From CAXMNX01 sp964194845 (lineage in GTDB: Bacteria; Pseudomonadota; Alphaproteobacteria; Rhodobacterales; Rhodobacteraceae): a stretch of DNA of 64,000 nt. Position numbers and translations under genes: made by a program. The notes below the pieces were generated by a model that worked only from the letters and a program-made list of their open reading frames with translations, ran no database searches and was not told the DNA's origin. Positions 35,206-44,036 of this stretch are shown here, piece by piece (position 1 is the first letter of the stretch; the number at the start of each line of letters is the position of its first letter). The DNA is taken from positions 62,001-126,000 of the forward strand of contig CAXMNX010000017.1 of NCBI GenBank assembly GCA_964194845.1, read 5' to 3'.

Positions 35206-36188
35206 ACACGCCGCTCCTGTGCGTCGAAAATCTTTCAGTGGTGTTTTCGGTCAAGCCTGCGGGTGCATGGCCCTGGACCCCGCCGCTCAGCCTTCAGGCC
35301 GTCAAAGAAGTCAGCTTCGATCTGGCTCCCGGCGAAACGCTGGGCATTGTCGGCGAAAGCGGGTCCGGTAAATCCACGCTCGCGCGAGCAATCATCGGCA
35401 CTATTCCAACCAGCGATGGCGCTGTAATCTGGGAGGGCACCGATCTGACCGGGCTCAGCACAAACGCCCGACGCAAGCACCGCCGCGACGTGCAGATGAT
35501 TTTCCAGGACCCGCTGGCCGCGCTCAACCCACGGATGACGGTCGGCGAGATCATCGCCGAGCCGCTGATCACGCATTATCCCGAGACGGCCAAAACCGAA
35601 GTCCGTTCGCGGGTGCAGGACCTGATGTCGCGCGTCGGGCTGTTGCCAAACCTGATCAACCGCTATCCACACGAGTTTTCCGGCGGACAGTGCCAGCGGA
35701 TCGGCATTGCGCGGGCGCTGATCCTGAAGCCCAAGCTGCTGATCTGCGACGAACCCGTCTCGGCACTGGATGTCTCGGTGCAGGCTCAGGTGGTCAATCT
35801 GCTCAAAGAACTTCAGGCGGATTTTGGATTGTCTCTCATTTTCATTGCGCACGATCTTAGCGTCGTCAAACACATCTCGACCCGGATCGCGGTCATGTAT
35901 CTCGGGCGCCTGATGGAAACGGCGCCGTCGAAAGCACTGATCAACAAACCTCTGCACCCCTACACGCAAGCGCTTGTGTCCTCGGTGCCTATCCCCGATC
36001 CAGTGGCTGAGGCCGCGCGCGCCGCAGCGCCGATCAGCGGCGAGCTGCCGTCGCCGATAACGCCACCTTCGGGATGCGTTTTTCGCACGCGTTGCCCCAA
36101 AGCCCGCCCAGCCTGCGCCGAAGCGGTGCCAGGTGTTCGGTTTGCCGACAACGATCATGCGGTCGCCTGCACGTTTTACGACGAATAA
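35202..36188 (+). CDS. oppF: peptide ABC transporter ATP-binding protein OppF
   Basis: The second ATPase, 328 residues, with Walker A GESGSGKSTL, Q-loop MIFQDPLAALNPRMTV, signature FSGGQCQRIGIARAL and Walker B LLICDEPVSALDV. The C-terminus carries the cysteine-rich CVFRTRCPKARPAC motif. It closes the oppABCDF operon and is followed two bases later by the protease remnant. Confidence 0.94.
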   Translation: MNTPLLCVENLSVVFSVKPAGAWPWTPPLSLQAVKEVSFDLAPGETLGIVGESGSGKSTLARAIIGTIPTSDGAVIWEGTDLTGLSTNARRKHRRDVQMIFQDPLAALNPRMTVGEIIAEPLITHYPETAKTEVRSRVQDLMSRVGLLPNLINRYPHEFSGGQCQRIGIARALILKPKLLICDEPVSALDVSVQAQVVNLLKELQADFGLSLIFIAHDLSVVKHISTRIAVMYLGRLMETAPSKALINKPLHPYTQALVSSVPIPDPVAEAARAAAPISGELPSPITPPSGCVFRTRCPKARPACAEAVPGVRFADNDHAVACTFYDE

Positions 36189-36190
36189 TT

Positions 36191-36664
36191 CAGGATTTTC
36201 CGAGACCTCAGTTCAGCGCCATCAGCTTGTCGCTGTCCAACAGCCCGCTCCAGCGCAGTGGCGAAATCGGCAGTTACCGGGCGACCGACGGCAAACCGTC
36301 GATATTTTCCAGTGCCGCGGCCCCGTTGGCTGCGGCATGTGGCCGCGTCGCGCCAAGCGCCTTACTCCCACGCGAAAACGGCGCGGCGCGGTTCGATCTT
36401 TTGGCCGTCGGGTCGAAAAGCAGCGCGACCGTGGCGATGGCGGGCACCAGCTTTTCCACTGCATTGGCGACGCGCCGGATTGCCCTGGCGCTTCTGGGCT
36501 TGATCGACGGCGGCAGCCAGGGCGCGGCACCGGGTGACGAAGACTGGTTCAACGCCACCGCATCCGCCGAAGACGCGGCCGCGCAATACCCCGGTGCAAC
36601 TGCGCCACCAAAAGCCGGTTTCGGGCGCATGAACGCGCCGGATACCGGAAGGATCGAGCGTTAG
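36191..36664 (+). pseudogene. remnant of a subtilisin-like (S8) serine protease
   Basis: This frame has no initiation signal of its own and continues open backwards into oppF. It reads GEIGSYRATDGKPSIFSSAA, APSALLPRENGAARFDLLAVGSKSSATVAMAGTSFSTALATRRIALALL and ends with GFGRMNAPDTGRIER. GTSFSTA is the active-site serine block of subtilases, and the text after it is a normal C-terminus. The catalytic aspartate and histidine regions are absent, so only the last third of the protease survives. It probably was truncated when the opp operon and this locus were joined. Confidence 0.65.
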
Positions 36665-36692
36665 GCGGCGTTGCAACCAAGCCTCCTTTCGC

Positions 36693-36715
36693 GCCGCCCA
36701 CCCATTTTGGGCGGC
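36693..36715. terminator. hairpin downstream of the protease remnant
   Basis: GCCGCCCA and TGGGCGGC form an 8-bp perfect stem with a seven-base loop, 29 bp after the remnant's stop. No T-run follows, so termination by itself is uncertain. Confidence 0.45.
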
Positions 36716-36768
36716 ATCTGGGCAACGAGTTTGACGCAAGTCGAGTGCCTAATTTTTATGAAGCTCGG

Positions 36769-36799
36769 CCGGGTTGGCGAACCGTGAGTGCCAACCCGG
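36769..36799. terminator. strong hairpin upstream of the second binding protein
   Basis: CCGGGTTGGC pairs perfectly with GCCAACCCGG around an 11-base loop. It lies between the opp operon and the next SBP gene and probably insulates the two units, though the following T content is low. Confidence 0.5.
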
Positions 36800-36936
36800 T
36801 CTATTTCCATGCCGAGGTTCCCTCGCGGTATCGTCAACAATTTAGTCTGTTCTCAAGTAAGTTTGATCGCTAAGCTTTCCCCGCCAATACAAAATGCCCC
36901 AGAAACGGGGGCAAACAATTACTCAGGGAGAGTTCA

Positions 36937-38547
36937 ATGAAAAAAGAAAGCTATCTTATATCGCAGGCGAAGCGCTTGACCGACGGCCAGATCAATCGCC
37001 GTCGCTTCATCATGTCGGCGCTTGCGACCGGTGTGACATTGCCGACAGCAATGTCGCTGGCGACCCGCGCCGAGGCCGCGACCCCAAAGCAAGGTGGGCA
37101 TTTCCGGTACGGCTCCGGATTTGGCTCGACGACGGATGTAATGGATGCGGGCACCGCCGAAAACAGCATGACAACTGCGATTACTTACACGCGCGGCAAC
37201 CATTTGACAGAAGTCTCGAACACTGGCGAATTGATCGGTGAATTGGCCGAAAGCTTCGAGCCTTCGAACGGTGCCAAATCCTGGGTTTTCAATCTTCGAT
37301 CGGGTGTCGAATTCCATAATGGCAAATCTCTGACCGCTGACGACGTAATTGCTACGTACAATTACCACAGTGGCGAGGATTCCAAGTCCGCGGCAAAAGG
37401 ACTGCTGACGCAGGTTACCGGTATGCGCAAAGACGGCGACAACCGCGTGATATTCGATTTGGAAAATCCAAATGCCGACTTCGCATTTATCGTGTCGGAT
37501 TATCATTTGATGATCATGGCCTCGGATGGCGGCGAAATTACCGATCCAAATAGTCCTAACGGCACTGGTGCCTATGTAGTCGAAGACTACGAACCAGGCG
37601 TACGCACCTCCTTCAACCGCAATCCAAACTACTGGAAAGATGGTCGCGGGCACTTCGACAGCGTCGAGTTCACGTCGCTTCTGGATACAGTCGCGCGGCA
37701 GAACGCGGTGATGAACGGCGAGGTGGATTTCATCGACAACGTCGATCCCAAGACCGTCGCCTTGATGGAACGGGTTCCAACGCTGGATATTCTCGAAGTG
37801 ACTGGCACACAGCACTTCACCTTCCCGATGCGCCTGGATACCCCACCGTTTGACAACTACGACGTGCGCAAGGCAATCAAGTTCGCGATCAAACGCCAGG
37901 AATTGGTCGACAAGATCCTGCTTGGCCACGGCGAACCTGGAAACGATGTGCCAGTTTCGTCAGCGATGCCGTTCCTGAATACCGAACTTCCGGTGCATGA
38001 ATTCGACCCCGATAAGGCGGCGTTCCACTACAAGAAGTCCGGCCATTCGGGAACGATTCAGCTTAGCGCGGCGGATGCCGCCTTTGCAGGCGCGGTCGAT
38101 GCCGCACAGCTTATCGCGGCGTCGGCCAAAGAAGTCGGTATCGATATCGAGATCGTGCGCGAGCCCAGCGATGGCTACTGGTCTAACGTTTGGAACAAGA
38201 AGGGCTTCTGTGCCTGCTACTGGGGCGGTCGGCCGACCCAGGACTGGATGTATTCCGCGGCCTATGTCACCGACACCGAATGGAACGACACGGCTTGGAG
38301 AGATACGGAAAGTGCCGATCGCTTCAACGAGGTGGTCGTTCTGGCGCGCGCGGAAACCGACCAGGCGAAGCGCAAGGCCCTATATTGGGAAGCGCAGGTA
38401 TTGCTTCAGGACGATGGTGGGACCATCGTGGCAATGTGGGCCAACGCCATCCACGCCAACAATAAATCGCTGGCGCACGATGATGCAGTTGCCGCGAACT
38501 GGCGTAGCGACGGCGGCAAGGTCGCCGAGCGGTGGTGGTTCGCTTAA
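36937..38547 (+). CDS. Tat-exported peptide/nickel-type ABC substrate-binding protein
   Basis: A second family 5 solute-binding protein, 536 residues, with a twin-arginine signal (INRRRFIMSALATGVTLP, Arg-Arg at 22-23) ending near TRAEA. Then HFRYGSGFGSTTDVMDAGTAENS, LAESFEPSNGAKSWVFNLRSGVEFHNGKSLTADDVIATYNYH and NPNYWKDGRGHFDSVEF follow the family pattern. GGGAG lies about nine bases before the ATG. It has no transporter genes of its own here and may feed OppBCDF with another ligand, or belong to a system elsewhere. Confidence 0.9.
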   Translation: MKKESYLISQAKRLTDGQINRRRFIMSALATGVTLPTAMSLATRAEAATPKQGGHFRYGSGFGSTTDVMDAGTAENSMTTAITYTRGNHLTEVSNTGELIGELAESFEPSNGAKSWVFNLRSGVEFHNGKSLTADDVIATYNYHSGEDSKSAAKGLLTQVTGMRKDGDNRVIFDLENPNADFAFIVSDYHLMIMASDGGEITDPNSPNGTGAYVVEDYEPGVRTSFNRNPNYWKDGRGHFDSVEFTSLLDTVARQNAVMNGEVDFIDNVDPKTVALMERVPTLDILEVTGTQHFTFPMRLDTPPFDNYDVRKAIKFAIKRQELVDKILLGHGEPGNDVPVSSAMPFLNTELPVHEFDPDKAAFHYKKSGHSGTIQLSAADAAFAGAVDAAQLIAASAKEVGIDIEIVREPSDGYWSNVWNKKGFCACYWGGRPTQDWMYSAAYVTDTEWNDTAWRDTESADRFNEVVVLARAETDQAKRKALYWEAQVLLQDDGGTIVAMWANAIHANNKSLAHDDAVAANWRSDGGKVAERWWFA

Positions 38548-38570
38548 GATCGGTCCAAATCAACAAAGCA

Positions 38571-38599
38571 AGGGCGGCGCAGCAGTGCCGCCCTTTTTT
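38571..38599 (+). terminator. rho-independent terminator after the second SBP gene
   Basis: AGGGCGGC and GCCGCCCT form a perfect 8-bp stem with an eight-base loop followed by six T residues, 24 bp after the stop codon. Confidence 0.88.
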
Positions 38600-38678
38600 G
38601 TTCTAGGGTTGGCTTTGAGTCCAAGGCGGCAGTGTAGCCCCGCCCGGGTCCAAGTCGCGAAGCGCCGCCGCACAGCAC

Positions 38679-40337
38679 CTACCCGTCCAGCAGTGCCGTC
38701 GATATCGGCGCCATCGTCACGCTGGCGGCCCGGTTGCCAAGCGACCATTCGACTAATGCCGCCAACGTCTCGGCCCGAGTACGGCCCACGAGAATCACCG
38801 CCTCATCCTGGCGCGCGCGAAACGCCGCCCTGTCCATGGCACGGCGGATCTGTTCGTTCGACTGACCATCGCCGTCGATATCGCGGAAGATCAGCCCTGT
38901 GGGCACCCCAGAACGCCCGGCGCGCTGGTGCGCGGTATTCAGGCCGCGCGGGAAGGTGATCAGCCCATGGCCGGTCGTCGCGACCACATCGACAATCTGC
39001 GCCACAGCCGCGCGGTCGGACTGGAAACTTTCGCCAGAGCTGTCCATGACCGCGACCGCCTCGGGAATGGTTTCGAAATTAACGCGCAAAGCAACCTCGA
39101 CGTCCTGCGGTGTAGCGCCTTCCGGCAATGACGGGATCATCACCACCTCGCGCCCGGCGGCACGATAATCCGCCGCGATCCGCGCTGCATTGGGCGCGCC
39201 CGCATTCACGGCGAACGCAACGACTTCAGGCACACCGGCAAGCTTGGCCGCAGACATCGCGCTCTGTCCCTCGTGAACCAGAACAATCGCCATCAACGGG
39301 CGATCACGGGCATTTTCAAAGGCCATCCGCCATTTCAGCAAGGCAGGCGCATTTTCGGGCAATGGATCATCGTCCGAGGGAAGATCAAGCGGCGCTTCGT
39401 CATCGGAAGCACCCGGCAGACGCCGGATAACCGGCAGCGTTGCCTGGCCGGTTTCCGCTTCGGGCTCTGCTGCCTTTTCTGCGGTCTCAGGGTCTGGCAG
39501 TGCTGCCTCTTCCGACGTCGGCGCATCGCCAATGCGCGGAAGCCGGTCGGTCTCCACTTCCGGCGCACGACCTGTAATCTCTTCTACCGGTTTAAAAAAT
39601 TCGCTGACGCCGCCATCCGGGCGGATTATTTCGTTCAACGAGCCGTCAGCATCCGGCGCTTCAACCGCCTGAGGTGCAGCAGGCGTTTCGGGGGCGTCCG
39701 CAGTTACGGTCTCTGGCTGTGGCGCGGGCGTAAGCGCGGCTTCGGTCGGCTCCGGTGCCGTCGGTGCCTCGATGGCAGTCGTCGCATTCGGTGCGGGCGA
39801 TACGATCGCAACTTGCGCGTCTTCCTCGGTCTCGGTTCCGCCCGCAGTTGGTGCCTCGGTGGTTGTCTCTGGCGCCGCTGCCGGTGCTTCGGGCGTCTGT
39901 AACGCAGGTTCGGTCGTCGCAACACCGCCGTCGCCGTCTGCCGGTCCTGTGACATTGATCTGGACGCCGTCCGCCACCTCGGGCGTCTCGCCCAGACCTT
40001 GCGGTCCTTCGATGCTTGGCTGCGGCACTTCCAGCGACGATGTGTCAAACGCCGGCGGGGTTTCAACGGCATCTTCGGGAGGGGTCACACCAGTCACCGC
40101 GTCAGCCCCGGGCCGCGTTTCAGCCTCGGGCACCACCGGATCGGATTCAGGCCGCGCCTGATCAAACTCAGTGCCAGCCGGCACCTCTACTGCCGCCGCT
40201 TCGGGTTTGGGGAAACTCAGTTCCCGACGATCCATTAACTGGCTCGACAAAAACAACACCGCCAGCCCGACGATTCCGCCCCAGAAAATGCCTGCGAGAA
40301 AGCCACGTCCCAAAGCCCTCTCCTCCGATCTGCTCAT
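38679..40337 (-). CDS. divergent polysaccharide deacetylase family protein
   Basis: The 552-residue protein has an N-terminal membrane anchor (GFLAGIFWGGIVGLAVLFLSSQL), a 260-residue Pro/Ala/Thr/Glu-rich linker, and a C-terminal domain of the divergent polysaccharide deacetylase family (RPLMAIVLVHEGQSAM, AFAVNAGAPNAARIAADYRAAGREVVMIPSLP, ITFPRGLNTAHQRA, EAVILVGRTRAETLAAL). The catalytic motifs of ordinary NodB-type deacetylases are absent. Relatives are envelope proteins of unclear activity. The start at 40337 is chosen because similarity and the anchor begin there. It is divergent from trpG. Confidence 0.82.
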   Translation of the reverse strand: MSRSEERALGRGFLAGIFWGGIVGLAVLFLSSQLMDRRELSFPKPEAAAVEVPAGTEFDQARPESDPVVPEAETRPGADAVTGVTPPEDAVETPPAFDTSSLEVPQPSIEGPQGLGETPEVADGVQINVTGPADGDGGVATTEPALQTPEAPAAAPETTTEAPTAGGTETEEDAQVAIVSPAPNATTAIEAPTAPEPTEAALTPAPQPETVTADAPETPAAPQAVEAPDADGSLNEIIRPDGGVSEFFKPVEEITGRAPEVETDRLPRIGDAPTSEEAALPDPETAEKAAEPEAETGQATLPVIRRLPGASDDEAPLDLPSDDDPLPENAPALLKWRMAFENARDRPLMAIVLVHEGQSAMSAAKLAGVPEVVAFAVNAGAPNAARIAADYRAAGREVVMIPSLPEGATPQDVEVALRVNFETIPEAVAVMDSSGESFQSDRAAVAQIVDVVATTGHGLITFPRGLNTAHQRAGRSGVPTGLIFRDIDGDGQSNEQIRRAMDRAAFRARQDEAVILVGRTRAETLAALVEWSLGNRAASVTMAPISTALLDG

Positions 40338-40442
40338 TTGCCTGTGGGTGCCTTGACGAATGCTGACACCTCTGACCAAGTATACCGGCGCTTTTGCGCC
40401 CTGACACCCCATATCTGCACCTATTCGCAGAAGAGACGCAAA

Positions 40443-41024
40443 ATGCTGCTACTGATCGACAATTATGACAGCTTCACCTTCAATCTGGTCCATTACCTGG
40501 GCGAGCTTGGGGGGCGTTGCGCCGTTCATCGCAACGATGCGTTGAACGTGCAAGAGGCGATGGCGCTAAGGCCCGACGGCATTATTCTTTCCCCCGGACC
40601 CTGCGATCCCGATAAGGCGGGAATTTGCCTAGCCCTGACCCAGGCCGCCGCCGAGACGAACACGCCGCTTCTGGGCGTGTGCCTTGGGCACCAGGCCATC
40701 GGACAGGCATTTGGTGGCAAGGTCGTGCGTGCGGGCGAAATTGTTCACGGTAAATTGGGCAAGATGCACCATGAATGCGCGAGCCTGTTCATGGGCCTGC
40801 CTTCGCCGCTGTCGGCAACACGGTATCACTCGCTGATCGTTGATCGTGATACGCTTCCGGCAGAACTCGAAGTCACCGCCTGGTTGGAGGACGGCACGAT
40901 TATGGGTTTGAAACACAAGGACAAACCGATTCACGGCGTGCAGTTTCACCCGGAATCGATCCGGTCAGAACACGGTCACGCACTACTGAAAAATTTCCTT
41001 GATCACGTCCCGGTATCCGCATGA
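40443..41024 (+). CDS. trpG: anthranilate synthase glutamine amidotransferase subunit
   Basis: TrpG supplies ammonia from glutamine to TrpE; in many bacteria it doubles as PabA for folate. MLLLIDNYDSFTFNLVHYLGELG is the classic N-terminus, LGVCLGHQAIGQAFGG holds the catalytic cysteine, and GVQFHPESI the catalytic histidine. 193 residues. The ATG at 40443 is preferred, as the earlier frame has no similarity. trpE is not in the window; the gene behind is the deacetylase on the other strand. Confidence 0.94.
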   Translation: MLLLIDNYDSFTFNLVHYLGELGGRCAVHRNDALNVQEAMALRPDGIILSPGPCDPDKAGICLALTQAAAETNTPLLGVCLGHQAIGQAFGGKVVRAGEIVHGKLGKMHHECASLFMGLPSPLSATRYHSLIVDRDTLPAELEVTAWLEDGTIMGLKHKDKPIHGVQFHPESIRSEHGHALLKNFLDHVPVSA

Positions 41025-42034
41025 GCGACGTGCTGAAGCCTCTCATCGCCATCGCCGTCGACCGCCCGCTGAACCGGGAAGAGGCGGAAACGGCGTTCCG
41101 CGTGCTTTTTGAAGGCGAAGCCACGCCCAGTCAGATCGGCGGGCTTTTGATGACGCTCAGAACACGCGGCGAAACCGTGGAAGAATATGCCGCCGCCGCC
41201 GCTGTGATGCGGGCCAAGTGTAAGCGCGTGCGCGCGCCCGAGGGTGCGATGGACATTGTCGGCACCGGTGGCGACGGCAAAGGCACGCTCAATATCTCGA
41301 CCGCAACCGCCTTTGTCGTGGCTGGCGCCGGTGTTACGGTCGCGAAGCATGGCAACCGCAACCTAAGCTCGAAAAGCGGTGCGGCGGATGCGCTGACGCA
41401 GATGGGTATTGACGTGATGGTCGGCCCCGAGATTGTCGAGCGCGCGCTGGATGAAGTGGGCATCGGCTTTATGATGGCGCCGATGCACCATCCGGCCATT
41501 GCCCATGTGATGCCAACGCGGGCCGAACTTGGGACGCGCACGATCTTCAACATTCTCGGCCCGCTCACCAACCCCGCCGGGGTGAAACGCCAGCTTACCG
41601 GGGCCTTCTCGACGGACATGCTGCGCCCAATGGCAGAGACGCTTCGGGCACTTGGATCAGAGGTGGCGTGGCTTGTTCATGGATCGGACGGCACCGATGA
41701 GATTTCAATCTCTGGCCCGACGCGGGTTGTGACGCTCAAAGACGGTGTGATCGAGGAAAGCGAGATCCACCCCGACGAAGCCCATCTGCCCGTTCATCCC
41801 TTCGAAGACATTCTAGGAGGCACGCCCGAGGATAACGGGCGCGCCTTCCGCGCTCTGCTGGAAGGCGAGACCGGGGCTTACCGCGATGCGGTGCTTTTGA
41901 ATTCAGCGGCCGCGCTCGTCATTGCGGGGACCGCACCCAACCTTGCGGCTGGCGTTGACATTGCTGCGCAATCCATCGACAGCGGCGCGGCGCGCGAGAA
42001 GATCGCGGGGCTGGCGCGCGTGACGACAAGTTAG
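41021..42034 (+). CDS. trpD: anthranilate phosphoribosyltransferase
   Basis: The enzyme transfers phosphoribose from PRPP to anthranilate. The PRPP loop VGTGGDGKGTLNISTATAFVVAGAG, KHGNRNLSSKSGAADAL and MAPMHHPAIAHVMPTRAELGTRTIFNILGPLTNP are all conserved. 337 residues. It overlaps trpG by four bases (ATGA). Confidence 0.96.
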   Translation: MSDVLKPLIAIAVDRPLNREEAETAFRVLFEGEATPSQIGGLLMTLRTRGETVEEYAAAAAVMRAKCKRVRAPEGAMDIVGTGGDGKGTLNISTATAFVVAGAGVTVAKHGNRNLSSKSGAADALTQMGIDVMVGPEIVERALDEVGIGFMMAPMHHPAIAHVMPTRAELGTRTIFNILGPLTNPAGVKRQLTGAFSTDMLRPMAETLRALGSEVAWLVHGSDGTDEISISGPTRVVTLKDGVIEESEIHPDEAHLPVHPFEDILGGTPEDNGRAFRALLEGETGAYRDAVLLNSAAALVIAGTAPNLAAGVDIAAQSIDSGAAREKIAGLARVTTS

Positions 42035-42046
42035 TAGCAGAGACAC

Positions 42047-42694
42047 ATGCCGCAGGACCTGTCCCGCCTTGGCGACTGGGCCGATCTGCCCTTTTTCTCT
42101 GCTAACTGGCCCGTGTTAGAAAAGGCGCTTGCGGTCGAGACCAGACCGGTTTTGCCCCCTGACGCACTTCGATTTGCAGCACTTGAGCGCACGCAACCGG
42201 AGGCAACACGGGTCGTCATACTCGGCCAGGACCCCTATCCGACCGCCGGTCACGCCAACGGGCTTGCGTTTTCGGTGACCACCGGGACACCGCTGCCAAA
42301 ATCGCTGAAAAACATCTTTCTGGAGCTCGCAGACGATATCGGCGCGGCACCAAATACCGGCGATCTGGGCCATTGGGCGGATCAGGGCGTGCTTTTGTTG
42401 AATACCGCGCTCAGTGTCCCCGGTGGCAGTGCTGGCGCGCACGCCAATCTGGGCTGGTCTGCACTGACAAAAGACGTTCTGGCGCGGCTTTCCGACCCTC
42501 CGCGCGCCTTTCTTTTGTGGGGCAGACATGCCCAGGCGTATCGCCACGATATCGCTGGCGACCACCACCTCTTCATAGAAACGCCGCATCCCTCGCCGCT
42601 TTCGGCCTATCGCGGCTTCTTTCGTTCGCGCCCCTTTAGCCGTGTCAACGCCTGGCTCACGGAAAACGGGCAATCGCCGATAAGCTGGGTCTAA
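42047..42694 (+). CDS. ung: uracil-DNA glycosylase, family 1
   Basis: Ung removes uracil from DNA. VVILGQDPYPTAGHANGLAFSV contains the water-activating motif (GQDPYP), and HPSPLSAYRGFFRS the leucine-intercalation and catalytic histidine loop. VLLLNTALSV with the uracil-recognising asparagine is also present. 215 residues is normal. It lies 12 bp after trpD and 47 bp before trpC, inside the tryptophan gene cluster. Confidence 0.95.
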   Translation: MPQDLSRLGDWADLPFFSANWPVLEKALAVETRPVLPPDALRFAALERTQPEATRVVILGQDPYPTAGHANGLAFSVTTGTPLPKSLKNIFLELADDIGAAPNTGDLGHWADQGVLLLNTALSVPGGSAGAHANLGWSALTKDVLARLSDPPRAFLLWGRHAQAYRHDIAGDHHLFIETPHPSPLSAYRGFFRSRPFSRVNAWLTENGQSPISWV

Positions 42695-42741
42695 GCGCGC
42701 CTGGTCTTTTCAAGCCGCGCGGGCCGCGCTATGCCAACCTC

Positions 42742-43557
42742 ATGACCACCGCGCTTGACCGCATAAAGGCCTATAAGCTCGACGAGATCGCCACAGCAAA
42801 GGCTGCGCGGCCGCATTCTGAAATCGAGGCATTGGCGCGCGATGCCACAGCACCGCGCGGCTTTGCCGCCGCGTTGATTAACGCCTCAAAAGACGGCTAC
42901 GGCCTAGTCGCAGAAATTAAAAAGGCCAGTCCTTCCAAGGGATTGATCCGCGCTGACTTCGATCCACCAGCGCTTGCGCGCGCCTATGAAGCAGGTGGTG
43001 CCGCGTGCTTGTCGGTCTTAACCGATACTCCAAGCTTTCAGGGCGCCCCGGACGACCTTGCCGCCGCCCGAAACGCTGTCTCGCTCCCTTGTCTCCGAAA
43101 GGATTTCCTCTATGACCCCTATCAGGTCACCGAGGCGCGCGCATGGGGCGCGGATTGCATATTGATCATCATGGCGGGTGTTTCTGACCCGCAGGCCAAA
43201 GAACTTGAAGACTGTGCCGCAAACGATTGGAATATGGACGTTTTGGTTGAAGTTCACAACGAAAAGGAACTTGAGCGCGCCGCCAGCCTTCGATCACCGC
43301 TGCTGGGCATTAACAACCGCGATCTGAAGACATTTGAGACCGATCTCTCGACCACCGAACGCCTCGCCAAACTTGTGCCTTCGGGCAAAATGCTTGTCGC
43401 CGAAAGCGGCCTATCCACGCGCGCTGATCTGGCGCGGCTTGCGGGCGTCGGCGCGCGGTGTTTTTTGATCGGCGAAAGCCTGATGCGCCAGAACGACATT
43501 GCCACCGCCACGCGCGCCATTCTCGCCGATCCGATACCAACAAGAGGTGCCGCCTGA
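42742..43557 (+). CDS. trpC: indole-3-glycerol phosphate synthase
   Basis: This (beta-alpha)8 enzyme makes indole-3-glycerol phosphate. AEIKKASPSKGLIRADFDP holds the substrate-binding lysine and serine, LRKDFLYDPYQ the catalytic lysine, and LGINNRDLKTFETDL and VAESGLSTRADL the phosphate-binding loops. 271 residues. Its stop shares one base with the moaC start. Confidence 0.96.
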   Translation: MTTALDRIKAYKLDEIATAKAARPHSEIEALARDATAPRGFAAALINASKDGYGLVAEIKKASPSKGLIRADFDPPALARAYEAGGAACLSVLTDTPSFQGAPDDLAAARNAVSLPCLRKDFLYDPYQVTEARAWGADCILIIMAGVSDPQAKELEDCAANDWNMDVLVEVHNEKELERAASLRSPLLGINNRDLKTFETDLSTTERLAKLVPSGKMLVAESGLSTRADLARLAGVGARCFLIGESLMRQNDIATATRAILADPIPTRGAA

Positions 43558-44036
43558 TGTCTGGATTGACCCACTTCGACGATCAGGGCCGGGCGCATAT
43601 GGTCGATGTCTCGGGAAAAGCGAGCACAGATCGAATTGCCACCGCCGAAGGTTACATCAAGATGTCGCCGGAAACACTTGATATCATTAGCGCTGGGCGC
43701 GCTAAGAAGGGCGACGTTCTGTCAGTCGCGCGGCTGGCTGGCATTATGGGTGCCAAGAAAACCTCCGATCTCATCCCGCTCTGCCACCCGCTTGCGATCA
43801 CGAAAATTGCGTTGGATCTCACGGTCGATGCCGATCGGCCCGGATTACGGGTTGAAGCAACGGTGAAAACCAGCGGCCAAACCGGCGTCGAGATGGAAGC
43901 GCTGACCGCCGTCACAACCGCCTGTCTGACCGTTTACGATATGGTTAAGGCCGTCGAAAAATCTATGGTTATTGAGGGCATACGGCTGCTTCTTAAAGAC
44001 GGCGGAAAGTCAGGACGCTTTGAGGCCCCTCGGTGA
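43557..44036 (+). CDS. moaC: cyclic pyranopterin monophosphate synthase
   Basis: MoaC acts in the first stage of molybdenum cofactor synthesis. LTHFDDQGRAHMVDVSGKAST, MGAKKTSDLIPLCHPLAITK, KTSGQTGVEMEALTAVTTACLTVYDM and KAVEKSMVI are conserved through its 159 residues. The start is fixed by the TGATG overlap with trpC; similarity does not extend further upstream. Confidence 0.96.
   Translation: MSGLTHFDDQGRAHMVDVSGKASTDRIATAEGYIKMSPETLDIISAGRAKKGDVLSVARLAGIMGAKKTSDLIPLCHPLAITKIALDLTVDADRPGLRVEATVKTSGQTGVEMEALTAVTTACLTVYDMVKAVEKSMVIEGIRLLLKDGGKSGRFEAPR

Noticed and set aside
35235..36158. 307-residue open frame antisense to oppF
   Set aside because: Shadow of the conserved ATPase; composition is rich in His and Arg as expected of antisense translation.
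36934..37929. 331-residue open frame antisense to the second binding-protein gene
   Set aside because: Shadow frame with no recognisable domains.
40338..40443. trp attenuator or leader peptide before trpG
   Set aside because: The 105-bp gap has no short frame with tandem tryptophans and no terminator/antiterminator pair.
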